Assembly (NCBI GenBank): GCA_910580225.1
Contig: CAJTXE010000006.1
Coordinates: 4,532-68,531, forward strand
From: an uncultured Acetatifactor sp.
GTDB lineage: Bacteria; Bacillota; Clostridia; Lachnospirales; Lachnospiraceae
Direction: 5' to 3'
Length of the DNA stretch: 64,000 nt
Shown: one piece after another, positions 37,388 to 44,931 of the stretch
Numbering within the stretch: the stretch's first letter is position 1
Layout of the letters: the number at the start of each line of letters is the position of its first letter
Position numbers and translations under genes: made by a program
Notes under the pieces: generated by a model
Told to the model about the DNA's origin: nothing
The model's database searches: none
What the model saw: the letters and a program-made list of their open reading frames with translations, nothing else

Positions 37388-39460
37388 CTACTCATCTCCT
37401 GTTCTGCCCGCACTGTTCGCCAATGCAAAAGGAAATACCTTCCCGCTCCCATGCCTCCTAAGCTTATATCCGCACACTGTAAATGTCCATCCGGAATCCA
37501 CCATGTCGTCTACCAATAAGACATTTTCTTCAAGAACCTGATTCACTTTAAAAGAAGCTTCCGCATTCTGATGCTGACGGAAACTGGTGTTCAGTTCCTT
37601 CTGGCATACCGAATCCTGTACCTTCTCAATGGCTTCCGCATACCGCAGATGCATGCGCTCCGCCAACCTCCGCGCAAATCCCGGCACAAGATCCGGCCGC
37701 CGCAGGGAAGGAACCGCCGTAACCCATTTGATGTCGTTCTCTTCCGCAAAGTCTCCCAGCAGTTCTGCCGCCGCTTCCACCAGCCGATCGTCAAAATGAC
37801 CGTCCTTGTACTTTCCCCTGATGATCCATTCTCCCCATCCTGAACTTCCGTAGCTGCTCAATACCCTTCCCGGCTCGCACAGGAATTCCGGTTTAATTTT
37901 GTTGCGTTCATCGATAAAGACACTTGTGGGCCATTGTTTGCGGGGCTGAATCACGCCAAAGTCCTGCCGGACGAATCTCTGTGCCGTTTCCAGGGTTCCC
38001 TGTCGGATATCTGCCGAAACCAGCGGTCTGCCCAGACAGTTTGAACATCTGCCGCAGCTGCAGGCCTGGGGATCGTCCAGAATGTCCGCGATATATTTCA
38101 TGTAGCACTTCGGGGTGTCAGTGAACTCATTCATCTGGCACAGTTCGTTTCTTCTAATCTCCGTAATTTTTCCGCTTTTCTCCATATCCGGTTTCCAGAG
38201 ACGGGCTGTGGGACGATAGTAAGTCCCTTCTTTATAAATCGCTTTCTCAACCGTCAGATATTTAAGGCAGGCTTTTATTTTGGAAGATTTCATATTGATC
38301 AGTCTCTCCAAATCGGCCTGCTTCAAACCGGGATCCGGATTCTTCCGGATTTCCTCCATAATCTCTGTCATAAGGTTTTCTGTCGGAAAGGCAGACTCAA
38401 TGAAATAGTTATTGATCCTGTCGTCCTCATCTCCCTGCATCAGGACAGCCAATGCCCTGTCAATTCCCCGTCCGGCTCTTCCGATCTGCTGGTAATAAGC
38501 CACCAGATTCCCCGGCTTCTGAAAATGGATTACGAAGCCGATGTCCGGCTTGTCAAACCCCATGCCAAAAGCCACCGTAGCCACCAATACCTTGATCTGA
38601 TTGTCCAGAAACGCACTGACTATCTCCGCCTTTTTCTCCGTTCCGTCCCTTTCGATATCCGCATAATAGCATTTGCTGGCAATCTGGTTTTCCTGAAGCC
38701 ACTTATATACCAACTGGCAATCATTGACCGTCAGGCAGTAAATGATCCCTGTTCCCTTCAATTCCTCTATATGATCCGCAATCCAGGCCAGGCGCTCTTC
38801 CCTTGTCCGCAGTTTGATGACCTGAATTTCCAATGACTCCCGCATCAGGCTTCCCCGGCTGACTGCCACATCCTCTCCCAGCTGGCTCCTGATATCCTGC
38901 ACTACCCTGTCATTTGCCGTCGCCGTTGTGGCCAAAACCGGGATATAGGGCGGAAGAATCTGAATGACGTCAACAATGCGCCTGTAATCCGGCCTGAAAT
39001 CATGTCCCCAATCCGAAATGCAGTGAGCCTCGTCAACCACGAACAGCCGAATCTGAAGAATACCTTCATTGAGCAACTCTTTGAATTCATCATTCGCCAG
39101 CCTTTCCGGCGAAATGATCATGGCATCTACGCGGTTGTTTTTCAGCTCCTCCACCACGGCATCCCAATCATCCGTATTTTCAGAATTGATAGTCGCCACA
39201 TGAAGTCCCAGCTTATCCGCCGCGGCGATCTGGTTATTCATTAACGCCAGCAGCGGGCTGATGATCAGGGTAATTCCCTCTTCCCGCGCTCGAATCATTT
39301 TGGTTGCAAGAAAATAGACCAGGCTCTTCCCCCATCCCGTTTTCTGGACTACCAGCATACGTTTTCCATCCAGCACTCCCTGGATTGCTTCCTCCTGACC
39401 CTCTCTGAACTCTGCATCTTCGCCATAGGCAGCCTTTAATTCTCTTAACAATTCTCCCAT
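37388..39460 (-). CDS. RecQ-family helicase fused to a phosphoribosyltransferase domain
   Basis: A 690-residue fusion. The N-terminal two-thirds is a RecQ superfamily 2 helicase: Walker A QKTGWGKS (about 39-46), DEAHCISDWGHDFRPDY, the motif III region ATTATAND, QQIGRAGRG (motif VI), and a zinc-binding set ending CSCGRCSNCLG. The C-terminal third is a ComF-like type I phosphoribosyltransferase domain, with VTAVPS and the PRPP motif VLLVDDMVDSGWT (about 646-658). RecQ unwinds DNA 3' to 5'; PRTase domains transfer or sense phosphoribosyl groups. The combination, with a DprA-like gene abutting downstream, resembles nucleotide-linked conflict systems and DNA-uptake machinery. GGAGGTAAGGAG precedes the ATG. 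Confidence 0.92.
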   Translation of the reverse strand: MGELLRELKAAYGEDAEFREGQEEAIQGVLDGKRMLVVQKTGWGKSLVYFLATKMIRAREEGITLIISPLLALMNNQIAAADKLGLHVATINSENTDDWDAVVEELKNNRVDAMIISPERLANDEFKELLNEGILQIRLFVVDEAHCISDWGHDFRPDYRRIVDVIQILPPYIPVLATTATANDRVVQDIRSQLGEDVAVSRGSLMRESLEIQVIKLRTREERLAWIADHIEELKGTGIIYCLTVNDCQLVYKWLQENQIASKCYYADIERDGTEKKAEIVSAFLDNQIKVLVATVAFGMGFDKPDIGFVIHFQKPGNLVAYYQQIGRAGRGIDRALAVLMQGDEDDRINNYFIESAFPTENLMTEIMEEIRKNPDPGLKQADLERLINMKSSKIKACLKYLTVEKAIYKEGTYYRPTARLWKPDMEKSGKITEIRRNELCQMNEFTDTPKCYMKYIADILDDPQACSCGRCSNCLGRPLVSADIRQGTLETAQRFVRQDFGVIQPRKQWPTSVFIDERNKIKPEFLCEPGRVLSSYGSSGWGEWIIRGKYKDGHFDDRLVEAAAELLGDFAEENDIKWVTAVPSLRRPDLVPGFARRLAERMHLRYAEAIEKVQDSVCQKELNTSFRQHQNAEASFKVNQVLEENVLLVDDMVDSGWTFTVCGYKLRRHGSGKVFPFALANSAGRTGDE

Positions 39461-39466
39461 ATCTCC

Positions 39467-39682
39467 TTACCTCCCTGCAAGTAAACTTTCATCGTTCCTT
39501 ATCTGCCAACAGAGCGTAAAATGTTGCCCATGCACTTGGCTGTCCGACTTTCTCTTTCGGCAGATAAGATTTTGTAAACGTACCCGACAGAATACCCCGT
39601 CCCATGCCATCATGATAAATATGCCATTGTTTTTCAGCACCCTGGCGCATTCTTCGAAAACAGGCCGGACATAGCTATTCAT
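39467..39682 (-). pseudogene. Small coupled frame, probably a frameshifted gene remnant
   Basis: A 71-codon frame starts at ATG 39682, overlapping the stop codon of the gene before it, and ends 7 bases before recQ. Residues 2-28 (NSYVRPVFEECARVLKNNG and IFIMMAWDG) look like a methyltransferase segment. After that the sequence becomes Arg/Cys-rich and unlikely, whereas another frame gives GTFTKSYLPKEKVGQPSAW and then ATFYALLADKER before its stop. A single frameshift near 39590 would join the two plausible parts. No family is assigned with confidence. Confidence 0.4.
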
Positions 39683-40265
39683 AAATCCTGTCCGCCAGAA
39701 CGGTTCTGGCTTCCTCCCTGCCAAGCAGCATCTGCGGGTTTATGGACCACTCTCCGGCAATCTTCAGCACATCCTCCTCGTCTATCATGTCAAACCCATC
39801 TTCAAATAGTTCTTCCTCCGTTTCCGCATAATGCAAAGATAAATTCTTTTCCGCATCGGAGCGCTCCCCCATACATCCGAAAAGCTCACCGTCCGCATAG
39901 GAATACAGTCTGACTATTTTGTTCCGCACTGCCTTTGCAAAAGCATACCCGTCCGACACCCTATGGGATGCGAAGCAACAGACTTCCTGTGCCTGTTCTC
40001 CAATCCTGCCCATTACATCCACGAGCGCATCCACCTCCGTGAAATCCCACAGCGCATTTCCGATCAGGAAAACCCATCCGTCATACGGACCTGACAACAT
40101 GACTCTGCTCTTCCATTTCTCTGTCCTCTCCGCCGATGCCTCTTTCCATCCTGCCTCCCGTATAAATTTAAGTTCGGGACAGCAGGAAAGAATCCTGTCA
40201 ATGTCCGCCCCCTTTACCGCAAACCACGTTTCCTTATACCCGAAGCATTCTTCAATTTTTGCCAT
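39675..40265 (-). CDS. Uncharacterised protein
   Basis: A 196-residue soluble protein with no signal peptide or membrane helix. The pattern is alpha/beta with many aromatic residues: KETWFAVKG near the start, GPYDGWVFLIGNALWDF in the middle and CCFASHRVSDGYAFAKAVRNKIVRLYSYADGE later. Similar proteins of unknown function occur in varied bacteria, sometimes next to toxin-immunity genes; that is recollection and not evidence for a role here. I start at ATG 40265, with AAGGAGG 8 bases upstream. It lies between the DUF4317 gene (15-base gap) and the recQ operon, all on one strand with tight spacing. Confidence 0.6.
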   Translation of the reverse strand: MAKIEECFGYKETWFAVKGADIDRILSCCPELKFIREAGWKEASAERTEKWKSRVMLSGPYDGWVFLIGNALWDFTEVDALVDVMGRIGEQAQEVCCFASHRVSDGYAFAKAVRNKIVRLYSYADGELFGCMGERSDAEKNLSLHYAETEEELFEDGFDMIDEEDVLKIAGEWSINPQMLLGREEARTVLADRIYE

Positions 40266-40280
40266 TTTCTGCACCTCCTT

Positions 40281-40898
40281 CTACAAAAGCATCTCCGCTA
40301 TCCATTCATGCCGCCCCTCTGCGGAAAACAGATTAATGCCTTCCATGTCCCCGGCCCTGTCCCGGAATTCCGGAAACAGAAACCCTGCCTCCGGCTCCCC
40401 CGCTTCGTAATCCCCCGTCACAGGACAGATGGCGCAGATCAGGAAACTATACACCTCTTCCGACTCCCTCTGCTGCACTTTATCGCTTCCCTTCAGGGGC
40501 ACGTCATAATTCCCCTGGAAAATATAAATGCCATAGGCAAAACCAGGCTGATATCGCTCTCCTATGTATTCGCACAGGGACAACAGCAGAGCATCGTTCT
40601 TCAGTTCGCACTCCCGCAGAGCCATAAGCAGCTGCCAGATACTTCCCGGACGCCTGCTTTCCGGCCCAAAGCGGTAATTTTTTAACGCCTTATTTGTATC
40701 CGCAAAAAGCACAGCCTTTGCCAACTTCAGATGCTTTGCCTTATCCACACCGGAGAGCTTTTGAAAATGAGTATTGAAGGTGCCGTCCACAAAACCTTCC
40801 TCATCCATATAGGCTCCCGCAATTCTGCCGAAGCAATTCCTGTTCACAGTCATTCGTCTGGTAAGCTCCAGCATATCCTCCCGATTGATCTGCATCAT
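40281..40898 (-). CDS. Half-length DUF4317 protein
   Basis: A 205-residue protein resembling the N-terminal half of DUF4317 proteins, which are usually near 400 residues and of unknown function. Similarity points are the opening REDMLELTRRMT followed by FGRIAGAYMDEEG, the middle YGIYIFQGNYDVPLKGSDK, and VYSFLICAICPVTGDY ending with GFLFPEFRDRAGDMEGINLFS. The C-terminal half is absent; the next gene in the strand does not continue it. Its 5' end overlaps the AadE-like gene by 98 bases in another frame, and AAGGAGAGG precedes its ATG. Confidence 0.72.
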   Translation of the reverse strand: MMQINREDMLELTRRMTVNRNCFGRIAGAYMDEEGFVDGTFNTHFQKLSGVDKAKHLKLAKAVLFADTNKALKNYRFGPESRRPGSIWQLLMALRECELKNDALLLSLCEYIGERYQPGFAYGIYIFQGNYDVPLKGSDKVQQRESEEVYSFLICAICPVTGDYEAGEPEAGFLFPEFRDRAGDMEGINLFSAEGRHEWIAEMLL

Positions 40899-41787
40899 TC
40901 CTCTCCTTCTGTCCCTTTACATAACCGCTGATCTTCTCATCATAGTCAGGATACGAATACCCAAGAAGGCAGGCTGTTCTCTTCGAAACTTCCCGAAACA
41001 ATTCCATGCATCCTTCCAGCGCAGTCCACATATCCGGATACGACGCCATCCTGTAGGTGGACAACAGTCTCCGCCACAGTTCCCCGGAAACATACTGCTC
41101 CAGGAATTTGTAATTTTTGCCCATGCTGAACCCAAATCCCCTCTCTGCGCCCGTCATCCAGGAAATCATCCGCAGCAGTTCCTTCCGCACCACCTCGTTG
41201 AGATGGTCTATGGCAAACAGGATCTCCCCGCGGCAGAGTCCCTTTACCACATAGGGAACCGTATTCCAGAATTCATTGCAGCAGTCGTCAAACATTCGGG
41301 CCGTAGGACGCTGCAGGCGGTAGTCCACATCCGTGGGCACAGGTGGCTCCTGTACCTGGCCATCCTTGTCCAACAGCAGCTCCACCAGTTTATCCCAGGT
41401 AAAATATTCCTCCAACAGCTCCAGGGGCAGCAAAGTCAGGTCTATCTTCACGCCGTCTGCAAACAGCATCAGATAAGAATAACCCCTCTCCTCTGCTGGA
41501 AACAGCTCCATATCCTCCGGCTTCTGCAGAATCAGTCTCTCTCCGAACACGTCAAGCCACGCATCGTCTGCCGTAAAACCGTCCATGTCCGTGACAAAAA
41601 AGGTAATATCATAATCCTGAAACTCGTCGGCGGGAATATTCCGGTTGGTTCTGGAGCCCTCCAATGTCACCGCCCGGACTCTTTCCTGTGATTTTGCAAA
41701 ATTCAGAATCAGGTCATACATCTGCTGTTCGGACCTCATGGGAGATTGTACCAAGGCTTCCCCCTCGTGGTTCTTCTTTATCTGCAT
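40801..41787 (-). CDS. AadE-like aminoglycoside 6-adenylyltransferase
   Basis: A 328-residue protein matching the ANT(6)/AadK family, which inactivates streptomycin by adenylation. It shows MRSEQQMYDLILNFAK, RVRAVTLEGSRTNRN with the nucleotidyltransferase G-S pair, FQDYDITFFVTDMD with the catalytic aspartates, and IDLTLLPLE. I chose ATG 41787, with AAGGAG 9 bases upstream; the family start proper is at 41739, and the frame is open to 41955 over a repeat-containing non-family stretch. The C-terminus runs about 35 residues past the usual end, in the region overlapping the DUF4317 gene, which suggests loss of the original stop. Chromosomal AadK-like copies may be weakly active. Confidence 0.85.
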   Translation of the reverse strand: MQIKKNHEGEALVQSPMRSEQQMYDLILNFAKSQERVRAVTLEGSRTNRNIPADEFQDYDITFFVTDMDGFTADDAWLDVFGERLILQKPEDMELFPAEERGYSYLMLFADGVKIDLTLLPLELLEEYFTWDKLVELLLDKDGQVQEPPVPTDVDYRLQRPTARMFDDCCNEFWNTVPYVVKGLCRGEILFAIDHLNEVVRKELLRMISWMTGAERGFGFSMGKNYKFLEQYVSGELWRRLLSTYRMASYPDMWTALEGCMELFREVSKRTACLLGYSYPDYDEKISGYVKGQKERNDADQSGGYAGAYQTNDCEQELLRQNCGSLYG

Positions 41788-41827
41788 TGCCCCATTCTCC
41801 TTCTCTTCCTTTCCTTCTTGTGTCTCA

Positions 41828-41897
41828 CTTCCCCGGCTTGCTTTAATCCCCGTACCGTACATTCCCCTCTTCCCCGGCTCGCTCCAATCTCCGTGCC
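41828..41897. repeat. Imperfect 41-bp direct repeat upstream of the aadE-like gene
   Basis: CTTCCCCGGCTTGC...CCCCGTACC (from 41828) recurs as CTTCCCCGGCTCGC...CTCCGTGCC (from 41869). The period of 41 bases is not a multiple of three, which argues that this stretch is not coding. Confidence 0.6.
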
Positions 41898-41955
41898 TTC
41901 CGTTTTCCATAGCCCGGTACAGATTTTCATACAGCACACTTTCTCCGGATCTCAT

Positions 41956-42294
41956 TGCCGAAAACGCAGCCGACAGTGCCTCTTATCTGTCAATATTATA
42001 CCATGAATACAGTAACGTTCATGGTCTGATGGCCATTCGTCCGCTTCCTGTCTGCAATAAGGTCATTATACCCTAATTCAACTTATTCCTCAATCATTTC
42101 TTTTCGGCGGTCCGCACAGACACTGCCTCCGGCGCACACCTCCAACGTATGGCAGTCCTTCCGATTTTGCCTGCCAATTTCCCCACAGCATTCCTCGATT
42201 CCTGATAACCTTAAACTGCCGCACCTGATAGGAATTAAGGGCATGCAACCCCTCCTTTTCGGATTTACGAACTATGAGAAGCGCCACAAATAAT
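41956..42294. other. Intergenic region without a supported gene
   Basis: This stretch between the divergent aadE-like and nei-like genes holds only a short minus-strand frame (42090-42287, no ribosome site, no family likeness). I see no RNA gene or terminator. Confidence 0.5.
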
Positions 42295-42323
42295 TTGACA
42301 AATAACTACAACAGCGGTAAGCT
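42295..42323 (+). promoter_or_regulatory. Promoter of the Fpg/Nei-type glycosylase gene
   Basis: TTGACA (42295-42300) and TAAGCT (42318-42323) are 17 bases apart and 23 bases upstream of the start codon. The -35 is perfect, the -10 weak. Confidence 0.5.
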
Positions 42324-42346
42324 TAATCAACAGGAGGTGGGAAAAG

Positions 42347-43135
42347 ATGCCAGAATTACCGGATCTACAAATTTTTTCAAAAAATTTGACGAAAAGAATT
42401 GCTCACAGGGAAATTGTCTCCGCAGATGTTTATAATGGAAGCCGCTTAAACGTCAATGGAGAAACCGTGAGAATAAAGCTTCACGGGACGAACATTACCC
42501 ACATCGTGCGGAATGGCAAGGAACTGTATTTTCAGCTGGAAAATAACGAAGTTTTCAGTGTACACCTTATGCTGAGCGGAAAGTTTCACATCTGTACGTG
42601 GGAAGAAATATCCGGGATTCCCTATAAAATATTGTCCATTGGCTTTGAACGGGACGAAACACTGGTTATCTCGGATTTCCAGGGAATGTGTAAGGTTACC
42701 TTCAACCCTGCCGCAACGGATACGCCGGATGCATTGGGAGAGACATTTACACTCCCTTATCTGCAGAATGCGGTCAGGAGAAATCAGCGCAAAAATATAA
42801 AGGCCTTCTTAATTGATCAGAGCATCGTAAAGGGAATCGGCAATGCATATGCGGACGAAATTCTCTGGAAGGCGAATATTTCTCCGAAATCAACAGCAGG
42901 GAAGATTCCGGAAGACAGATTGACAGCGCTGTACACAGCCATTTCCCATGTGCTGAAGGATGCCATCGCAAACATTGAACGGATATCGCCGGATATTATC
43001 AGCGGAGAGGAAAGAAGCTTTTTAAACGTACATAATTCCGGAAAAAGGTATACTGACGAAGGCGACAAAATCCTCATTCAGAAGATTGCAGCCAAGACGA
43101 CTTACTATACGGAGAGACAGCAGTTGTTCCTATAG
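42347..43135 (+). CDS. Fpg/Nei-family DNA glycosylase without zinc finger
   Basis: A 262-residue base-excision repair enzyme that removes oxidised bases and nicks the abasic site. The N-terminal MPELPD supplies the catalytic proline and glutamate (residues 2 and 3); HLMLSGKFH lies in the first domain; the helix-two-turn-helix is NAYADEILWKANISP after QSIVKGIGN. The C-terminus NSGKRYTDEGDKILIQKI, ending in YYTERQQLFL, has the beta-hairpin position but no CxxC pairs, so it is a zinc-less finger as in NEIL1-like and some bacterial members. The ATG follows CAGGAGGTGG. The gene has its own promoter and a terminator overlapping its stop codon, so it is monocistronic. Confidence 0.92.
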   Translation: MPELPDLQIFSKNLTKRIAHREIVSADVYNGSRLNVNGETVRIKLHGTNITHIVRNGKELYFQLENNEVFSVHLMLSGKFHICTWEEISGIPYKILSIGFERDETLVISDFQGMCKVTFNPAATDTPDALGETFTLPYLQNAVRRNQRKNIKAFLIDQSIVKGIGNAYADEILWKANISPKSTAGKIPEDRLTALYTAISHVLKDAIANIERISPDIISGEERSFLNVHNSGKRYTDEGDKILIQKIAAKTTYYTERQQLFL

Positions 43136-43149
43136 GAGCAACTGCTGTC
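43116..43149 (+). terminator. Palindromic terminator overlapping the nei-like stop codon
   Basis: GACAGCAGTTG and CAACTGCTGTC pair perfectly over 11 bases around TTCCTATAGGAG. The T-run is modest (ATTTT a few bases on). Confidence 0.6.
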
Positions 43150-43231
43150 GGTATCATTTTCAGCCTGCTGCACGTTATTGCTTCCTTTCAGAGGCACATG
43201 CCGATTCACTGAAGGGAACCCCTCAGTACCA

Positions 43232-43981
43232 TCATGCTCTGGCCGCTCCGTCCACAGACAGGATCTCACCTGTTACATAGCTTGCCATATCGCTTGCCAG
43301 GTAGAGGAAGGCATTCGCCACATCCTCCGGCTCACCCACACGCCCAAGGGGAATGGTTGCAATCAGAGGCTTGATCATCTCTTCCGGCAGCGCTGCTACC
43401 ATGTCTGTCCTGGTGATGCCGGGAGCAACCGCATTCACACGGATATTATCCTTGCCCAGTTCTCTGGCCAGGGACTTGGTCATTCCGTTTACAGCAAACT
43501 TGGATGTGGGATAAGCCACTCCGGAAGGCTGTCCGTAAATGCTGACCATGGAACTGGTATTCAGGATTACACCGCCGCCCTGTTCCTTCATCACTTTGGC
43601 GGCTGCCTGGGCACAGTTAAATACAGCATTCACATTCAATGCCATTGTTCCTGCAAAGTCCTCTGGTTTGTAGGAATAGATGCTTTCTCTTGCGGAAACA
43701 CCTGCATTGTTCACCATAATATCCAGGTTTCCGAAGGTTTCCTTCACGGTGGCCACTGCTTTCTCCACTTCTTCCGGCTTCTGCAGATCTGGACACAATC
43801 CGATCACTCTGTAATCCGGGTTCTCTGCTTTCAGTTTGTCCAGAGCCTTATCCACGGTCTCCTGCCTGGAGCCGCAGAGTGCAACGGATGCCCCGTTATC
43901 CAGATACAGCTTTACAATTGCGTACCCGATTCCTCTTGTACCACCTGTGACCATTGCAACCTTGCCTTTTAATAATTCCAT
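43232..43981 (-). CDS. Short-chain dehydrogenase/reductase
   Basis: A 249-residue classical SDR using NAD(P). The nucleotide-binding motif TGGTRGIGYA (about residues 13-22), NNAGVSA, the catalytic serine in NTSSMVS and YPTSK (YxxxK) are all in place, and the C-terminus has SVDGAARA. It is annotated broadly as a 3-oxoacyl-ACP reductase/FabG-like enzyme, but the N-terminal half also resembles bile-acid BaiA-type hydroxysteroid dehydrogenases of gut Clostridia. There is no fatty acid synthesis gene nearby, so the substrate is open. ATAGGAGG precedes the ATG. Confidence 0.88.
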   Translation of the reverse strand: MELLKGKVAMVTGGTRGIGYAIVKLYLDNGASVALCGSRQETVDKALDKLKAENPDYRVIGLCPDLQKPEEVEKAVATVKETFGNLDIMVNNAGVSARESIYSYKPEDFAGTMALNVNAVFNCAQAAAKVMKEQGGGVILNTSSMVSIYGQPSGVAYPTSKFAVNGMTKSLARELGKDNIRVNAVAPGITRTDMVAALPEEMIKPLIATIPLGRVGEPEDVANAFLYLASDMASYVTGEILSVDGAARA

Positions 43982-44075
43982 TCTCGCTACCTCCTATGAT
44001 TTGTTCCGTAAGGATCCCGGCCGTACCCGGAACCTTACTGTTATTTGTTCCCTGACGATCCGTCTGCTGCCGCTG

Positions 44076-44432
44076 CTAAAATTCAACTGGTTGGTATTCG
44101 CTCATATCCGGCACAAAAATTCGGTCATAAAAATCCAGAAAAATACGACAGCACTCTTCCTCGGTACATAATTTGCCAAACAGCCTGGTCTTTGCCTCCT
44201 GAATCCCAAGCTCCACCTCAATGCCATCGTCCGCCACACAGGCTTGGACATACCGAACCTTGTGCTGCGGTTCCGGAGCGGTCAGGATTACAAACTGTTC
44301 CCTATCCTTAAACATGTCCGCCAGGTAATATTCAATATCCACATCTGCGAAATTCTCAGTCCTTCCGTTTTGGTTCTCCAATGTAAAACGGCTCTGCTTT
44401 GCTACATTTTCAAAAACCATATCCTTTCCCAT
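44076..44432 (-). CDS. Uncharacterised 118-residue protein
   Basis: An acidic soluble protein without signal peptide, membrane helix or recognised motif. It contains ENQNGRTENFADVDIEYYLAD near the N-terminus and EECCRIFLDFYDRIFVPDM near the C-terminus, a pattern of mixed strands and helices. AAGGAG lies about 9 bases before the ATG at 44432; an ATG 12 bases later is also possible. It follows a small zinc-ribbon gene and GH27 on the same strand, with gaps of about 210 and 90 bases, so cotranscription is uncertain. Confidence 0.6.
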   Translation of the reverse strand: MGKDMVFENVAKQSRFTLENQNGRTENFADVDIEYYLADMFKDREQFVILTAPEPQHKVRYVQACVADDGIEVELGIQEAKTRLFGKLCTEEECCRIFLDFYDRIFVPDMSEYQPVEF

Positions 44433-44646
44433 AGCTCTGAGCTCCTTCCATTTCCAACAATGTCATCCCATATCCCTGTAGGCTGATCTGGTTCCATTTC
44501 ACCTCTGACTTTCCGTCTGCTGATTCAGATTGCCTGGATCCAGCCACCGCTAAACTGTGGAAAATCCGCAGCGTTTTTCCACGCCGCGCTTGCTTTAACA
44601 TTTCCGGAAATTTTCCGCATTTCCATATTGGGCATCCCCATTCAAC

Positions 44647-44841
44647 TCATACAAACAAGGTACAACCCTGCATCTTAAACTCTTCAATCTTCCTGTCGAT
44701 GTCCTCCACTGCCACGCCCAGCTTTTCAGCCAGACATACCTTGCAGAGAAACTGTGTACTGCCGCGATTGACAAACTTTTTATATGCGCCTGCCTCATTG
44801 AATGTAATCGGTTTTGCACACTGCATACAGCCATTTTCCAC
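44647..44841 (-). CDS. Small zinc-ribbon protein
   Basis: A 64-residue protein with two CxxC pairs, CMQC near the N-terminus and CKVC about 30 residues later, forming a probable zinc ribbon; the intervening segment is NEAGAYKKFVNRGSTQFL. The C-terminal part is a helix rich in Asp/Glu/Lys. I take the GTG at 44841 as start, since GGAGG lies 9 bases upstream; a later ATG (44826) would leave the first cysteine pair at the very end of the protein. It lies 90 bases downstream of the GH27 gene. Function unknown. Confidence 0.6.
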   Translation of the reverse strand: MENGCMQCAKPITFNEAGAYKKFVNRGSTQFLCKVCLAEKLGVAVEDIDRKIEEFKMQGCTLFV

Positions 44842-44931
44842 CGTCCTGCACCTCCGTTGCCCTGAAACAGCCCTTTTGCCGCAGCACTCTGTCCGTTGCT
44901 TTCCTTCCGGCTGCGGCAATACCCCATTCTG

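Noticed and set aside
42090..42287. 65-codon minus-strand frame between aadE-like and nei-like genes
   Set aside because: No Shine-Dalgarno site, no family resemblance, and an unlikely composition near the end.
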